From Bacillota bacterium (GTDB lineage: Bacteria > Bacillota > Bacilli > Paenibacillales > Paenibacillaceae), in NCBI GenBank assembly GCA_023391635.1, contig JAEWAQ010000080.1, positions 3,260-67,259 on the forward strand: a stretch of DNA of 64,000 bases. Reading direction: 5' to 3'. The first letter of the stretch is position 1; each line of letters opens with the position of its first letter. Both the position numbers and the translations under genes were made by a program. The notes beneath the pieces are model-generated. The model was not told the DNA's origin. It saw nothing but the letters and a program-made list of their open reading frames with translations, and did no database searches. Below are positions 44,618-53,839 of the stretch, piece by piece.

Positions 44618-44752
44618 AATCGTGCGCCGCAGTATTTAATCACATTAACGATCTGCCGCTGTCCCGGTATTCCTGTGGCGTGTGCTTCGTTGATTGTATT
44701 CGAGCACGACTTGACCGGTCGTCTGCTCCTAGGAAATCCATTTTCGCAGCCG

Positions 44753-46834
44753 TTACGCAGGCTCGGGTTCCCGGCGATCGTTCGGCTTCAGCGGCAGCAC
44801 GATGCGGAATGCCCCTCCTCCGCCCGAATGGTTGTAAGCATTAATCGAACCGCCGTGCAATTCCACGATTTCCTTGGAGATCGCAAGACCGAGTCCGCTG
44901 CCGCCCGATGAGGAATGGCGCGATTTGTCCTTCTTGTAGAAGCGGTCGAAGAGGTAAGGCACATCTTCCGGCACGATGCCGCTGCCGCTGTCTTCCACCG
45001 TAATCTCGACCGTTCCGGCTTCCTTCGGGCAATGCAGGCAGATGCGAATCGAGCCGCCGGCAGGCGTGTATCGCGCCGCATTGAACAGCAGATTTTGGAA
45101 GACGCGATCCATCCGGCGAACATCGATCAAGGCCGGTTGCCCGCTGTCACCCGCCTCCGGAACTTCGCACGTCAATCGAATCCCGCGATTTGCGATATCC
45201 AGCCCATACATTTCTTCGAGCCTCTCCCGCCATTGGCCGAGCGTCAGTTCGACGCGATCCAGCACGACCTTGCGCGCTTCGAGCACCGACAATTCGAACA
45301 GGTCCTGGATCAGCTCGCTTAGCCCTTCCACCTTGGACAGCATCATGCGAATCGTGGCTTCGCGCCGCTCGCGGTCACTGATGACGCCGTCCCTCAGCGC
45401 CTCGAGATACCCTTGCAGCAACGTGATCGGCGTGCGCAGGTCGTGAGAAATATTGCTGACGAGCTGCCGGCGTGACCGCTCCATCCGTTCGAGCTCGAGA
45501 TTGGCTTGCGCCAGCGTATCGTTCGTTTCGCGCAAGGCTTCCGTACGCTCCATGATCCGTTCTTCGAGCCGATTGTTCCATTGCTTCAACTCGGTGGACA
45601 GTTGCTCCGCACGTTCATAGGTTTGCGAATATCGCTGGGCGAGGATGTACGCGTTCATCATGATAAGGAACAGCAATCCGAACGGCACGAGATCGACCGA
45701 ATGCCACCATCCGTTGTAGAACAGTATGTCGTTCAGCACGGTCAGCGCCATGACGGCCGCGCCAGTCAGCGCCGTCCTCGCGCCGTCGCGGCGCTTGACA
45801 CCGCTGCGGATCAAGCCCGCTAAGATGATCGCGCATTGTGCCAGCACGTAGAGCTGATAGACGGGCAGCCAGCTCGTGAATGCCGCGGTGGGCAGGACGA
45901 GTGTCGCCGCGGCCAGCACGACGCCTGCGATACCGGCCGCCCGGACCCATCGTCTGCGGAATTCCTGCGGATACATCCGCTCGTAATACGCGAATGCCGA
46001 CCATCCGCTGAACAGTAGGGCGATATATTCCATTCGCGTCGCTGTCTTCCAGTCCAGCCAAGTCAGCCATTGCACGAGAAACACTTCGTCCACGAGCCCC
46101 ATGCGCAGAGCGACAAGCAGACACAGCCCGGCGAAGAACAGATTGGCCGGTTCCTTTCTTCTTAGCAAATACAACCCGAGATGGTACAGCCCGATCATGA
46201 GCAGGCAGCCGAAGACGATGAACTGCTCCGCTGTGCTGCGGGACTGCTGTCGGTCGATCTGCTCGGACGTGCCCATGATCAGATCGGTGCGAATGCCGCC
46301 CTGGCGATGGTCGTAATTACCGACGACAAGGCGCAGTTCCGTCACGGCGGCATCACCGTTCATCCATACAGTGCCCGGGTATTGTTCCGGCCGGATGGAC
46401 CGCACGTTCGCGCCGAGCAGCCCGCGCGACAGGACCAACTTGCCGTCTACGTACAATGCATAGGCGGTAGAGATATTCGGAACCCGGATGGCAAGCCGGC
46501 CATTCGTCGTCTGATGGCGGACCGTCAGCCGATAGCTGCCGTATCCCGAGCCGTGCAGCGGACGGCCGTCGCCGGTCCGCGCCCTATTCCACGTGCCGGG
46601 CACTCGCAGCGTCGTTTCCTTGCCGGCGGAGCCTGCCAGCGACGACCCTAGCCAGGTGAAGCTCCATTGCCCGGCAAGCGGAACCGCGCCGTCGCGCTCC
46701 CATTGCCATTCTGTCAGGTCTAGCACGCCGTCCTTGGCCGTCGGATGCTGCTTGGCCGTGTGCGCCGCGCATCCTGTCGTCAACAGCAGCAACAGTAAAA
46801 ATGCCGCGAAAAGTCGTATGCGATATTGGTTCAT
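44753..46834 (-). CDS. Sensor histidine kinase with 7TM extracellular-sensor architecture
   Basis: 693 aa. Signal/lipobox-like N-terminus (LLLTTGC, Cys22), jelly-roll extracytoplasmic domain (about 40-200; WQWERDGAVPLAGQWSFTWLG), seven membrane segments (about 208-405), coiled coil (410-465), HisKA with NISHDLRTPITLLQGYLEAL, and HATPase NLLFNAARYTPAGG, EDSGSGIV, FDRFYKKD, GSGLGLAISKEI. This matches 7TMR-DISM sensor kinases. Divergent from its likely partner regulator at 47079. The ribosome site is weak and a small ORF lies just upstream. Confidence 0.9.
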   Translation of the reverse strand: MNQYRIRLFAAFLLLLLLTTGCAAHTAKQHPTAKDGVLDLTEWQWERDGAVPLAGQWSFTWLGSSLAGSAGKETTLRVPGTWNRARTGDGRPLHGSGYGSYRLTVRHQTTNGRLAIRVPNISTAYALYVDGKLVLSRGLLGANVRSIRPEQYPGTVWMNGDAAVTELRLVVGNYDHRQGGIRTDLIMGTSEQIDRQQSRSTAEQFIVFGCLLMIGLYHLGLYLLRRKEPANLFFAGLCLLVALRMGLVDEVFLVQWLTWLDWKTATRMEYIALLFSGWSAFAYYERMYPQEFRRRWVRAAGIAGVVLAAATLVLPTAAFTSWLPVYQLYVLAQCAIILAGLIRSGVKRRDGARTALTGAAVMALTVLNDILFYNGWWHSVDLVPFGLLFLIMMNAYILAQRYSQTYERAEQLSTELKQWNNRLEERIMERTEALRETNDTLAQANLELERMERSRRQLVSNISHDLRTPITLLQGYLEALRDGVISDRERREATIRMMLSKVEGLSELIQDLFELSVLEARKVVLDRVELTLGQWRERLEEMYGLDIANRGIRLTCEVPEAGDSGQPALIDVRRMDRVFQNLLFNAARYTPAGGSIRICLHCPKEAGTVEITVEDSGSGIVPEDVPYLFDRFYKKDKSRHSSSGGSGLGLAISKEIVELHGGSINAYNHSGGGGAFRIVLPLKPNDRREPEPA

Positions 46835-46840
46835 TGCGTC

Positions 46841-46888
46841 TTACGCCTTCTGTATCTTCAAGAAGGCTCTGTCGTATGCGCATCCCAT
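46841..46888 (-). CDS. 15-codon upstream ORF before the sensor kinase
   Basis: ATG 46888 is preceded by TTAAGGAG with a 9-base spacer, a much better site than the kinase's own. It encodes MGCAYDRAFLKIQKA and stops 6 bases before the kinase ATG, an arrangement that fits translational coupling. No runs of a single amino acid suggest attenuation. Confidence 0.5.
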   Translation of the reverse strand: MGCAYDRAFLKIQKA

Positions 46889-46937
46889 GTTCTTAATCTC
46901 CTTAACTTTTACGATCGAATCCCGCAAATCCCCTTCT

Positions 46938-46966
46938 AGTATGGGAGGTCGCCACCAGCCTGTCAA
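46938..46966 (-). promoter_or_regulatory. Promoter of the sensor kinase gene
   Basis: TTGACA (46961-46966), 17-base spacer, CATACT (46938-46943). Confidence 0.6.
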
Positions 46967-47005
46967 TTGCCGCCGGGCGGGTTTCCGGCGCGGAACAACC
47001 GATCA

Positions 47006-47035
47006 TTGCCCGAACGGCGGCGAATTCGCTATAAT
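47006..47035 (+). promoter_or_regulatory. Promoter of the 47079 response regulator
   Basis: TTGCCC (47006-47011), 18-base spacer, TATAAT (47030-47035), about 40 bases before the start codon. Confidence 0.65.
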
Positions 47036-47078
47036 GTAAGGTATTCGTTCGACATTGGAGCAGTTGGAGGGGAAAGTT

Positions 47079-47852
47079 GTGATAGGGCAATCGGCCCGCA
47101 TTCTGGTCGTGGACGACGAGCAGGATATTCTCGATTTAATCAAATTGTATCTCGAGCGGGAACACTATATCGTCCACACCGCCTTGAGCGGAGAGGATGC
47201 CGTCCAGATGGCCCATGAGCACAAGCCCGATCTGATCGTCCTGGACATCATGCTCGGCAGCCTGGACGGCATTGAGGTATGCCGATCGCTGCGCACTGGA
47301 GAATTCGACGATGTGCCGATCCTGTTCGTCAGCGCGCGAAGCGAAGATCACGATATTATCACCGCGCTCGCCGAAGGCGGAGACGATTACATAACCAAGC
47401 CGTTCAGTCCGAGCCAATTGGTGGCGCGCGTCCATGCGCATATCAGGCGGCGGAGAATGCATGCCCGTTCGAAATCCGAGCCCGACGCATCGGCAGCCAT
47501 ACTGGCTTTTCCCGGACTTGAAATCGATTATCGCCAGCTCGAGGTCCGGCGCAATCATGAGAAGCTGATGCTCTCCGCGAAAGAATTCGAACTGCTCTCG
47601 GCAATGGCCAAGCAGCCGAACCGGGTATTCCCGCCAAGCGAGCTGTATCGGCACGTATGGCAATCGGACAGCATCGGGGATACGCGCACCTTGATGGTCC
47701 ACATTAGCAACTTACGCAAGAAGATCGAGCTGGACCCGACGCGACCGCAATGGATACAGACTGTGCGCGGCTTCGGCTACCGGTTCTGCCCGGACGGCGG
47801 AGCAGGCGTTGCGGTCGCTTCCTGTGCGTGTACGGAAGCCCGCTCGATTTGA
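47079..47852 (+). CDS. OmpR/PhoB-family response regulator
   Basis: 257 aa from GTG 47079 (IGQSARILVVDDEQDILDLI), 8 bases after GGAGG; the in-frame TTG at 47055 has no site. Receiver with Asp56 in IVLDIMLG, Ser/Ala switch region FVSARSED and Lys in GGDDYITKPFS; winged helix from about 150 (IDYRQLEVRRNHEKLMLSAKEF) to GFGYRFCPDGG. A Cys-containing tail follows. Divergently arranged with the 7TM kinase; probable pair. The downstream methyltransferase starts 34 bases after its stop. Confidence 0.88.
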   Translation: MIGQSARILVVDDEQDILDLIKLYLEREHYIVHTALSGEDAVQMAHEHKPDLIVLDIMLGSLDGIEVCRSLRTGEFDDVPILFVSARSEDHDIITALAEGGDDYITKPFSPSQLVARVHAHIRRRRMHARSKSEPDASAAILAFPGLEIDYRQLEVRRNHEKLMLSAKEFELLSAMAKQPNRVFPPSELYRHVWQSDSIGDTRTLMVHISNLRKKIELDPTRPQWIQTVRGFGYRFCPDGGAGVAVASCACTEARSI

Positions 47853-47886
47853 TCTGACGATAAAGGATGTTGTCGACTTGATTCAG

Positions 47887-48750
47887 ATGGCAAAAGATTG
47901 GCAGGATTACGAATTGATCGATACGGGCGGCGGCGAGAAATTGGAGCGCTGGGGACATGTCGTATTAAGGCGGCCCGACCCGCAAATTATTTGGCCGATG
48001 ACGGCGGAGACGGAGCGGTGGAAGCAAGCGGACGGTCATTACCGCAGGAGCGCTTCCGGCGGCGGCAACTGGTCGTTCCGCCAGACGCTGCCCGAACGTT
48101 GGAGCATCGCCTACGGCCCGCTTAAATTCCATATCCGGCCGACCAATTTCAAGCATACCGGGCTGTTCCCGGAGCAAGCGTTCAACTGGCGCTGGATGAT
48201 GGACAAGATCGAGCAGGCGGGGCGTCCGATCCGGGTGCTCAATCTGTTCGCTTATACGGGCGGCGCCACGCTAGCGGCGGCTTCTGCCGGCGCCGAAGTA
48301 TGCCATGTGGACGCAGCGAAGGGCATGGTGCAATGGGCCAAGGAGAATGCTCAATTGTCCGGCCTCGGCGAGGCGCCGATTCGCTATATCACCGACGACG
48401 TGTTCAAATTCGTCGAGCGCGAGCAGCGGCGCGGCAGGCAATACGATGCGATCATTATGGACCCTCCCTCCTACGGGCGCGGCCCGGGCGGAGAAGTGTG
48501 GAAGCTGGAGGACAGCTTGTATCCGTTTCTGGAATCGTGCACGGCGATCCTCTCGGATCAGCCGTTGTTCGTATTGGTGAACTCGTACACGACCGGGTTG
48601 TCTCCTACTGTGCTGCATAATTTGCTGCACATGGCGTTTCGGCGCAAGCATGGCGGCACGCTGAATTGCGAAGAAATCGGCCTGCCAATCACCTCCAGCG
48701 GCTTGGTGCTTCCTTGCGGCATGTTCGGCAGGTGGGAACGGCATGATTAA
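47887..48750 (+). CDS. Class I SAM-dependent methyltransferase (RlmI-like)
   Basis: 287 aa from ATG 47887 (MAKDWQDYELIDTGGGEKLE); a TTG at 47878 is an alternative, since AAGGA lies 10 bases before it. SAM motif I VLNLFAYTGGATLAAASAGA, acidic loop VCHVDAAKGMV, and catalytic motif IV IIMDPPSYGRGPGGEVW. This matches 23S rRNA (cytosine) methyltransferases of the RlmI/RlmK type, without a PUA domain. The 3' end overlaps the CapA-like gene by 8 bases. Confidence 0.86.
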   Translation: MAKDWQDYELIDTGGGEKLERWGHVVLRRPDPQIIWPMTAETERWKQADGHYRRSASGGGNWSFRQTLPERWSIAYGPLKFHIRPTNFKHTGLFPEQAFNWRWMMDKIEQAGRPIRVLNLFAYTGGATLAAASAGAEVCHVDAAKGMVQWAKENAQLSGLGEAPIRYITDDVFKFVEREQRRGRQYDAIIMDPPSYGRGPGGEVWKLEDSLYPFLESCTAILSDQPLFVLVNSYTTGLSPTVLHNLLHMAFRRKHGGTLNCEEIGLPITSSGLVLPCGMFGRWERHD

Positions 48751-50005
48751 CCGGTATCGCTGCGGCGGGCGGCAGTTCGGCTCGGTCGGTGCGATCCTGC
48801 TGCTACTCGCCCTGACGCTGCTTGCTGCTTGTTCTGACAAAGCGCCGTCCGGCAGCGGACAGCCGGCTGTTCCGGGTACGGGTTCTCCTCCCGCTGCCGC
48901 GGAAACGCCCAGCTCTTCGCCAACGCCTACACCCGCTCAACCGCTTGTATTCGAGGCGACGCTGCTCGCGATCGGGGACATCATGGTGCACTCGCCGCAA
49001 CTGCCCGCCTACCACGACGCGGACAGCGATCGCTACGATTTTACGGAATGGTTCGCACGCGTGGCCCCGATATTCCGCGAAGGGGACTGGGTTGTCGGCA
49101 ACCTGGAGACACCGCTTGCAGGCGCCGACCTCAAGTATTCCGGTTACCCCCGGTTCAATGCGCCGGCGGAACTGGCCGATGCCTTGCGCGAAGCCGGCGT
49201 GCAGCTCGTCTCCACCGCGAACAACCATTCGATGGACCGCGGATTCGCAGGCATTCAGCGCACGCTGGAACATGTCAGGAAGTCGGGCATCGTCCCTTAC
49301 GGCACGGCGGCATCCACGGAGGAAGCCGAGAGGCTCGTCACGACTGAACGAAACGGCATCAAGATGGGGTTTCTCGCCTACACGTACGGTACGAACGGCA
49401 TTCCGATTCCGGCCGACAAGCCGTTCGCCGTCTCCCTGATCGATACGGATCGTATGGCCCGGGAGATCGGGCGGCTCCGCGAAGCCGGTGTCGATGTCGT
49501 GACCGTCTCCGTGCACTTTGGAGCGGAGTACCAGCGGCTTCCGAACGACGAGCAGCAGCGGATCGTCCGGTCGGCGATCGGCGCCGGTGCGGATATCGTT
49601 CTCGGCTCGCATCCGCACGTCGTTCAGCCCTATGACATCGTGAAAGTGTCTGCTCCGGACAGCTCACTGGGCGAGGAGCGCAGCGGTGTCGTCATCTATT
49701 CGCTCGGCAATTTCATCTCCAACCAGTCCGGCAATTGGAAGGATGTCGGCCTCATCTTCGGCGTACATTTGAAAAAAATCCAGCAGCCTGACGGCTCGTC
49801 CGTCACGACGTGGGAGCGCATCTCCCTCGTGCCGACATGGGTGCATATTGTCGGGCAAGGCCGCAATCGCCATTATACCGTGCTGCCTCTGCGCCAAACG
49901 CTGGAATCGCGCGACGACCCGACATTGAAGGATGCGGATTACGCGAGTATGCAGAAGATGCTGGACGGCATCGAGAAGCACCTGCATACGTACCAGAAAG
50001 GCTAA
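48743..50005 (+). CDS. CapA-family lipoprotein (PGA capsule synthesis/metallophosphatase-like)
   Basis: 420 aa. Lipoprotein signal with lipobox LAAC (Cys30), Pro/Ser/Thr-rich tether to about residue 68, then the CapA fold: AIGDIMVHS, GNLETPLAG, ANNHSMDRG, SVHFGAEYQ, GSHPHVVQPY and YSLGNFISNQ. CapA/PgsA members act in poly-gamma-glutamate export or in cell-surface hydrolysis. No capB or capC genes are adjacent, so a capsule role is uncertain. Translationally coupled to the methyltransferase gene. Confidence 0.87.
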   Translation: MINRYRCGGRQFGSVGAILLLLALTLLAACSDKAPSGSGQPAVPGTGSPPAAAETPSSSPTPTPAQPLVFEATLLAIGDIMVHSPQLPAYHDADSDRYDFTEWFARVAPIFREGDWVVGNLETPLAGADLKYSGYPRFNAPAELADALREAGVQLVSTANNHSMDRGFAGIQRTLEHVRKSGIVPYGTAASTEEAERLVTTERNGIKMGFLAYTYGTNGIPIPADKPFAVSLIDTDRMAREIGRLREAGVDVVTVSVHFGAEYQRLPNDEQQRIVRSAIGAGADIVLGSHPHVVQPYDIVKVSAPDSSLGEERSGVVIYSLGNFISNQSGNWKDVGLIFGVHLKKIQQPDGSSVTTWERISLVPTWVHIVGQGRNRHYTVLPLRQTLESRDDPTLKDADYASMQKMLDGIEKHLHTYQKG

Positions 50006-50045
50006 GCCCGCTGCGTTTGACAGCTTGCTTAGCCTTCTTTTCTTG
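49996..50045 (+). terminator. Terminator of the methyltransferase-CapA unit
   Basis: AAGGCTAAGC and GCTTAGCCTT form a 10-bp stem with a 19-base loop, followed by CTTTTCTT. The left arm contains the stop codon of the CapA-like gene. Confidence 0.8.
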
Positions 50046-50082
50046 ATCATTCAGCATTTATAAGTTTCACGCCTTAAAGTTA

Positions 50083-50119
50083 ACGGCACCGTCCTCGATG
50101 GGCGGTGAAGCCGTTTTTA
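50083..50119 (+). terminator. Second terminator-like hairpin
   Basis: ACGGC-ACCG pairs with CGGT-gaa-GCCGT and is followed by TTTTTAC, giving tandem termination before the convergent MarR gene. Confidence 0.5.
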
Positions 50120-50147
50120 CTTGCATAACTTGATTTTTACTGCTGAA

Positions 50148-50633
50148 CTATGCCCCTTGCACTTGTTCTTCCGCTTGAGCAGTTTCGGCCTGTTCCGCGT
50201 CAGCAACCGGTTTGTTTTCCCGCGTTCCGGCCACCTTGCCGATCAAGTAAGTGAGCAATTGCCGGTTATGCGACGAGATTCGATCCAACGAACGGCCTGC
50301 GATCTCGGTACGAACCCGCACTCCCCGCTCCACTTCGGACCTCCCTACATCCGTCATATGGATCCAGACGATCCTCCGGTCATGCTCGTCCCTGCGACGT
50401 TCGACGAGGCCAGCCTTCTCCATTCTGTCCAGCAATGTCGTGATCGCGGCCGGCGTCGTCTCGAGGTAAGGCAGCAATTCCGACGGTTTCATCGGCTCCT
50501 GCTCCTTCAGCAGTTCCAACACTTCCAGTTGGCCCATCGTAAGCTGCGGCGCCAGTTCGTATTCCATTTGCGCTTGCCAGTCTTTCGAGAGTTTCATCCA
50601 TATTTTAACAAATTCTGCCGTTGGATCCGTCAT
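50148..50633 (-). CDS. MarR-family transcriptional regulator
   Basis: 161 aa from ATG 50633 (MTDPTAEFVKIWMKLSKDWQ), GGAGG 11 bases upstream. Winged-helix core: LTMGQLEVLELLKEQEPMKPSELLPYLETTPAAITTLLDRMEKAGLVERRRDEHDRR. The last 20 residues are an Ala/Glu/Gln-rich tail. Dimeric MarR proteins usually repress their own gene; a dyad is present upstream. No obvious target gene is adjacent. Confidence 0.9.
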   Translation of the reverse strand: MTDPTAEFVKIWMKLSKDWQAQMEYELAPQLTMGQLEVLELLKEQEPMKPSELLPYLETTPAAITTLLDRMEKAGLVERRRDEHDRRIVWIHMTDVGRSEVERGVRVRTEIAGRSLDRISSHNRQLLTYLIGKVAGTRENKPVADAEQAETAQAEEQVQGA

Positions 50634-50669
50634 CGAGATTTGCACCTCCCGAACCTTGCCTTCTCTTTT

Positions 50670-50714
50670 ATTATACTCGGCGGACTTGTCGAAAGATAGT
50701 TTAATACGATTAAA
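50670..50714 (-). promoter_or_regulatory. marR promoter box and operator-like palindrome
   Basis: TATAAT on the minus strand at 50670-50675 and the perfect dyad TTTAAT-ACG-ATTAAA at 50700-50714, about 25 bp upstream of the -10, where a MarR dimer would overlap the -35 region. Confidence 0.55.
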
Positions 50715-50820
50715 TATTTACGACACAAACCGGCTTGTACCCGAACCAGGCGACAAATCCTAACATATATTGGGAAGTCGGATGGATGAATCCTGACGAA
50801 TCGGGAGGTGGCTTCGCACG

Positions 50821-50991
50821 ATGTCTGAAGAAAAAATCCGCATGATCGGCCGCATGGCGATGAACGCCGGAATAATAGAAGACCCGCAGTGGCTCGACCG
50901 GCTCGAAGAGCCCGTGCCCCTGTGGGTCGTATTGGATATGCTGCTGCGCTGGATCGATCGAAGCGATCCGCCCGTCGGGCCTTACGATTGA
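50821..50991 (+). CDS. Candidate small protein, 56 aa
   Basis: ATG 50821 lies 9 bases after GGGAGGTGG. The product reads MSEEKIRMIGRMAMNAGIIE, then DPQWLDRLEEPVPLWVVLDM and a WIDRSDPP tail: soluble, amphipathic, no recognised domain. It is convergent with parC and overlaps its last 10 bases. The good ribosome site and natural composition argue for a real gene; no promoter is clear. Confidence 0.55.
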   Translation: MSEEKIRMIGRMAMNAGIIEDPQWLDRLEEPVPLWVVLDMLLRWIDRSDPPVGPYD

Positions 50992-53483
50992 TCTTTGCGT
51001 TCCGGGATCGGCAGCGGCTTCGCGAACGCTTCGGCGATCGGATCGGCACGGTCGGCCTGGGCGACCAACTTGCCTTGCGATCTGCGGTCATCGATCGGCG
51101 CAGCTTCCGAGAGGAATTCCCCCAAGACGTGTTGACTTGTAACGGTGGACAGCAAGACCGCATCTTTCACATGGAACGCGGCGATCAGCCGGGTGCCGTT
51201 CGGGCGCACGCGCTTGCCTTCCTTGAATTCGAACGTCTGAATCCCTTTGCCTCCACGTCCTTGCAGAGGATAATCGAGCAGAAGCGAACGCTTGGCATAG
51301 CCGTAGTCGGACAAGACGAGCACTTCTCCTTCATCCCCGGCCACGGACAGCGCGTCGACGAGCGCATCGTTGTCCTTCAATTGCATGCCCCGCACGCCGC
51401 CGGCAACGCGGCCTTGCAGACTGACCTCCTCCTCGGTAAAGCGGATGCTCATACCAAGCTCGGAAACAAGCAGCAGATCTTCCGGTGTGTCGCTTCTGAA
51501 TACTTTCACGACTTCATCACCGTCTGCCACTTTGCACGCGGCGATCGCCATGTTGCGATTGGTGGCATATTCAATCAGTGTTGTCCGCTTGACTTGCCCT
51601 CTTCGCGTTACGAAGACGAGTGCCGGGCCGATTCCGGTTGCTTCAGTCGATGGCTCCTCAGGCGGGACAAGTTCTGCCGGCTTCACCGGGATGACGGACA
51701 CGATTCGGTCGTCTTTGGCCATCGGCAGCACGTTCACGATCGCGGTCCCGGTGTCCTTCCACTTGAATTCCGGGATTTGGTGAACAGGCAGCAGGAAATA
51801 TTGGCCCTTCTGCGTGAACAACAACAACGGATCGATCGTGCTGACCCCGAGGCTCCATCTGATCGCATCGCCTTCCTTGACGCCCGCGCTGTCAAGCTCC
51901 CCGCCGGAGCGGGTGAACGAAAGCAAGCTGGTCCGCTTCACATATCCGCCGCGGCTGATCGTTACCAGCACGTCCTCCGCGGGCACCGTCACTTCCAGGT
52001 TGACCTTGATTTCTTCGACTTCCCCCTGGATGGCTGAGCGCCTGTCGATACCGAACTTGTCACGGATTTCCGTCAATTCGTCCTGGATCACCTTAAGCAG
52101 CTTGCGGGGGCTTTCCAAAATGGCTTGCAGCTGCGCGATCTTTTTGTTCGTTTCATCCAGTTCCTTCTGCAACTGCGTAATTTCAAGGTTTGTCAATCTG
52201 TATAGTTGCAACGTCAGGATGGCATCGGCTTGACGCTCCGTAAACCCGAATTTTGCTACCAGGTTGTCCTGCGCGTTCTGCCGGTTTTTCGACGCTCTGA
52301 TCGTCTCGATGACCGCATCCAGAATGTTCAACGCCTTGACGAGTCCTTCCAACACATGCGCACGGTCTGCCGCCTTATCCAGATCATACTGCGTCCGGTG
52401 TGTCACGACTTCCTTCTGGTGCTCGATGTACGCTTCCAGCATCGTTTTAAGGCCGAGCTGGCGAGGCGCTTTGTTGACGATCGCAACCATGTTGAAATTG
52501 TAAGCAACCTGCAGGTCCGTCTTCTTGAACAGGAACGCGAGAATACCTTCTGCGTCCGCATCTTTCTTCAGTTCGACCACGATCCGAAGTCCGTTCCTGC
52601 CGCTCTCGTCCCGTACTTCCGCGATTCCTTCGACTTTCTTCTCCAACCGCAAATTGTCGATGGCAAGCGCGAGCTTCGATTTGACGACCTGGTACGGAAT
52701 TTCGGTAATGACGATCTGCTGCTTGCCGCCGCGCATGTCCTCGATCGCGGTCTTGGAGCGGACGTAGATGCGTCCTTTCCCCGTCTCGTACGCTTCGCGA
52801 ATGCCCTCTTCCCCCATGATGATGCCGCCGGTCGGAAAATCGGGGCCTTTAACGATCTGCATGAGCTCGCCGGTGGACATGGCCGGATTATGCATGACCG
52901 CGATGCAGGCGTCGATCACTTCCCGCAAGTTGTGCGTCGGGATCTCGGTGGCGAATCCGGACGAAATGCCGCTGACTCCGTTCACGAGCAAATTCGGATA
53001 GCGAGACGGCAGCACCACCGGTTCTTTCGTGGAATTGTCGAAGTTATCCTTGAACAGCACCGTCCGCTTCTCGATGTCTCGCAGCAATTCCATCGCGATA
53101 GCGGACAATCGTGCCTCCGTATAGCGCATGGCGGCCGCCGGATCGTCGTCCATCGAGCCCCAGTTGCCGTGTCCGTCCACGAGCGGATGCGCCATCTTCC
53201 AAGGTTGCGCCATCCGCACCATGCCCTCGTATATCGAAGCGTCGCCGTGCGGATGGTAGTTGCCCATGACGTCTCCGACTGTCTTCGCCGATTTGCGGTA
53301 AGGCTTGTCCGGCGTGTTGCCGGCATCGTACATCGCGTACAGAATCCGCCGCTGCACCGGCTTCAGCCCGTCGCGCACGTCAGGTATCGCACGGTCCTGA
53401 ATAATGTATTTGGAATAACGCCCGAAGCGGTCGCCGACAACCTCCTCCAGATACGCCGGCAAGAAGTTCTCCAATATGCTCAC
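50982..53483 (-). CDS. parC: DNA topoisomerase IV subunit A
   Basis: 833 aa. Cleaves and rejoins DNA to decatenate chromosomes. Catalytic Tyr121 in AAAMRYTEARLSA; quinolone-resistance region YHPHGDASIYEG with Ser83 and Glu87, the sensitive-type residues; C-terminal beta-pinwheel blades (GGYVKRTSL, RGQVKRTTL, YGYAKRSLL). Assigned ParC rather than GyrA because parE precedes it on the same strand; the GyrA box is not seen. Its distance from parE (nearly 700 bp of repeats) is unusual, as the two usually overlap or abut. Confidence 0.9.
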   Translation of the reverse strand: MSILENFLPAYLEEVVGDRFGRYSKYIIQDRAIPDVRDGLKPVQRRILYAMYDAGNTPDKPYRKSAKTVGDVMGNYHPHGDASIYEGMVRMAQPWKMAHPLVDGHGNWGSMDDDPAAAMRYTEARLSAIAMELLRDIEKRTVLFKDNFDNSTKEPVVLPSRYPNLLVNGVSGISSGFATEIPTHNLREVIDACIAVMHNPAMSTGELMQIVKGPDFPTGGIIMGEEGIREAYETGKGRIYVRSKTAIEDMRGGKQQIVITEIPYQVVKSKLALAIDNLRLEKKVEGIAEVRDESGRNGLRIVVELKKDADAEGILAFLFKKTDLQVAYNFNMVAIVNKAPRQLGLKTMLEAYIEHQKEVVTHRTQYDLDKAADRAHVLEGLVKALNILDAVIETIRASKNRQNAQDNLVAKFGFTERQADAILTLQLYRLTNLEITQLQKELDETNKKIAQLQAILESPRKLLKVIQDELTEIRDKFGIDRRSAIQGEVEEIKVNLEVTVPAEDVLVTISRGGYVKRTSLLSFTRSGGELDSAGVKEGDAIRWSLGVSTIDPLLLFTQKGQYFLLPVHQIPEFKWKDTGTAIVNVLPMAKDDRIVSVIPVKPAELVPPEEPSTEATGIGPALVFVTRRGQVKRTTLIEYATNRNMAIAACKVADGDEVVKVFRSDTPEDLLLVSELGMSIRFTEEEVSLQGRVAGGVRGMQLKDNDALVDALSVAGDEGEVLVLSDYGYAKRSLLLDYPLQGRGGKGIQTFEFKEGKRVRPNGTRLIAAFHVKDAVLLSTVTSQHVLGEFLSEAAPIDDRRSQGKLVAQADRADPIAEAFAKPLPIPERKDQS

Positions 53484-53642
53484 GTCACTTGCCCCCTCCT
53501 ATCCTCTACTGCACATCGCTTGCTTAATGCCATTAATGAAATAGACTTATCTCGCCCTTCTTGCTCTTATCTTCTACATGGGCGGTGGAGATCAGGAATT
53601 TCCCACGTTTCCGCTCTCCCGCCAAACTACATGCCTCGGGCT

Positions 53643-53839
53643 TAAGCGTCCAAGAGACCCTTATTTCACGAAACAGCGGGAAAATCGAGGTAATAAGGGT
53701 CTTTCAGACGCTTATTTCCGAAGAATCGGTTCAAAATCATCTTCCAATCCCTTTTTTCTACTCAATAAGAGTCATTTCGACTCTTATTTGCCCATTTTCG
53801 TCGGAAATTACTCCAATAAGGGTCTTTCAGACGCTTATT
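53643..53839. repeat. Palindromic hairpin repeats between parE and parC
   Basis: Four related 24-25 bp units: 53643-53666 (inverted copy), 53692-53716, 53764-53788 and 53815-53839. Units B and D are identical over AATAAGGGTCTTTCAGACGC; unit C is a perfect 10-bp hairpin (AATAAGAGTC/GACTCTTATT). A CTTTA-rich degenerate tract follows (53870-53930). No gene is visible in 53484-54171. Confidence 0.85.
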
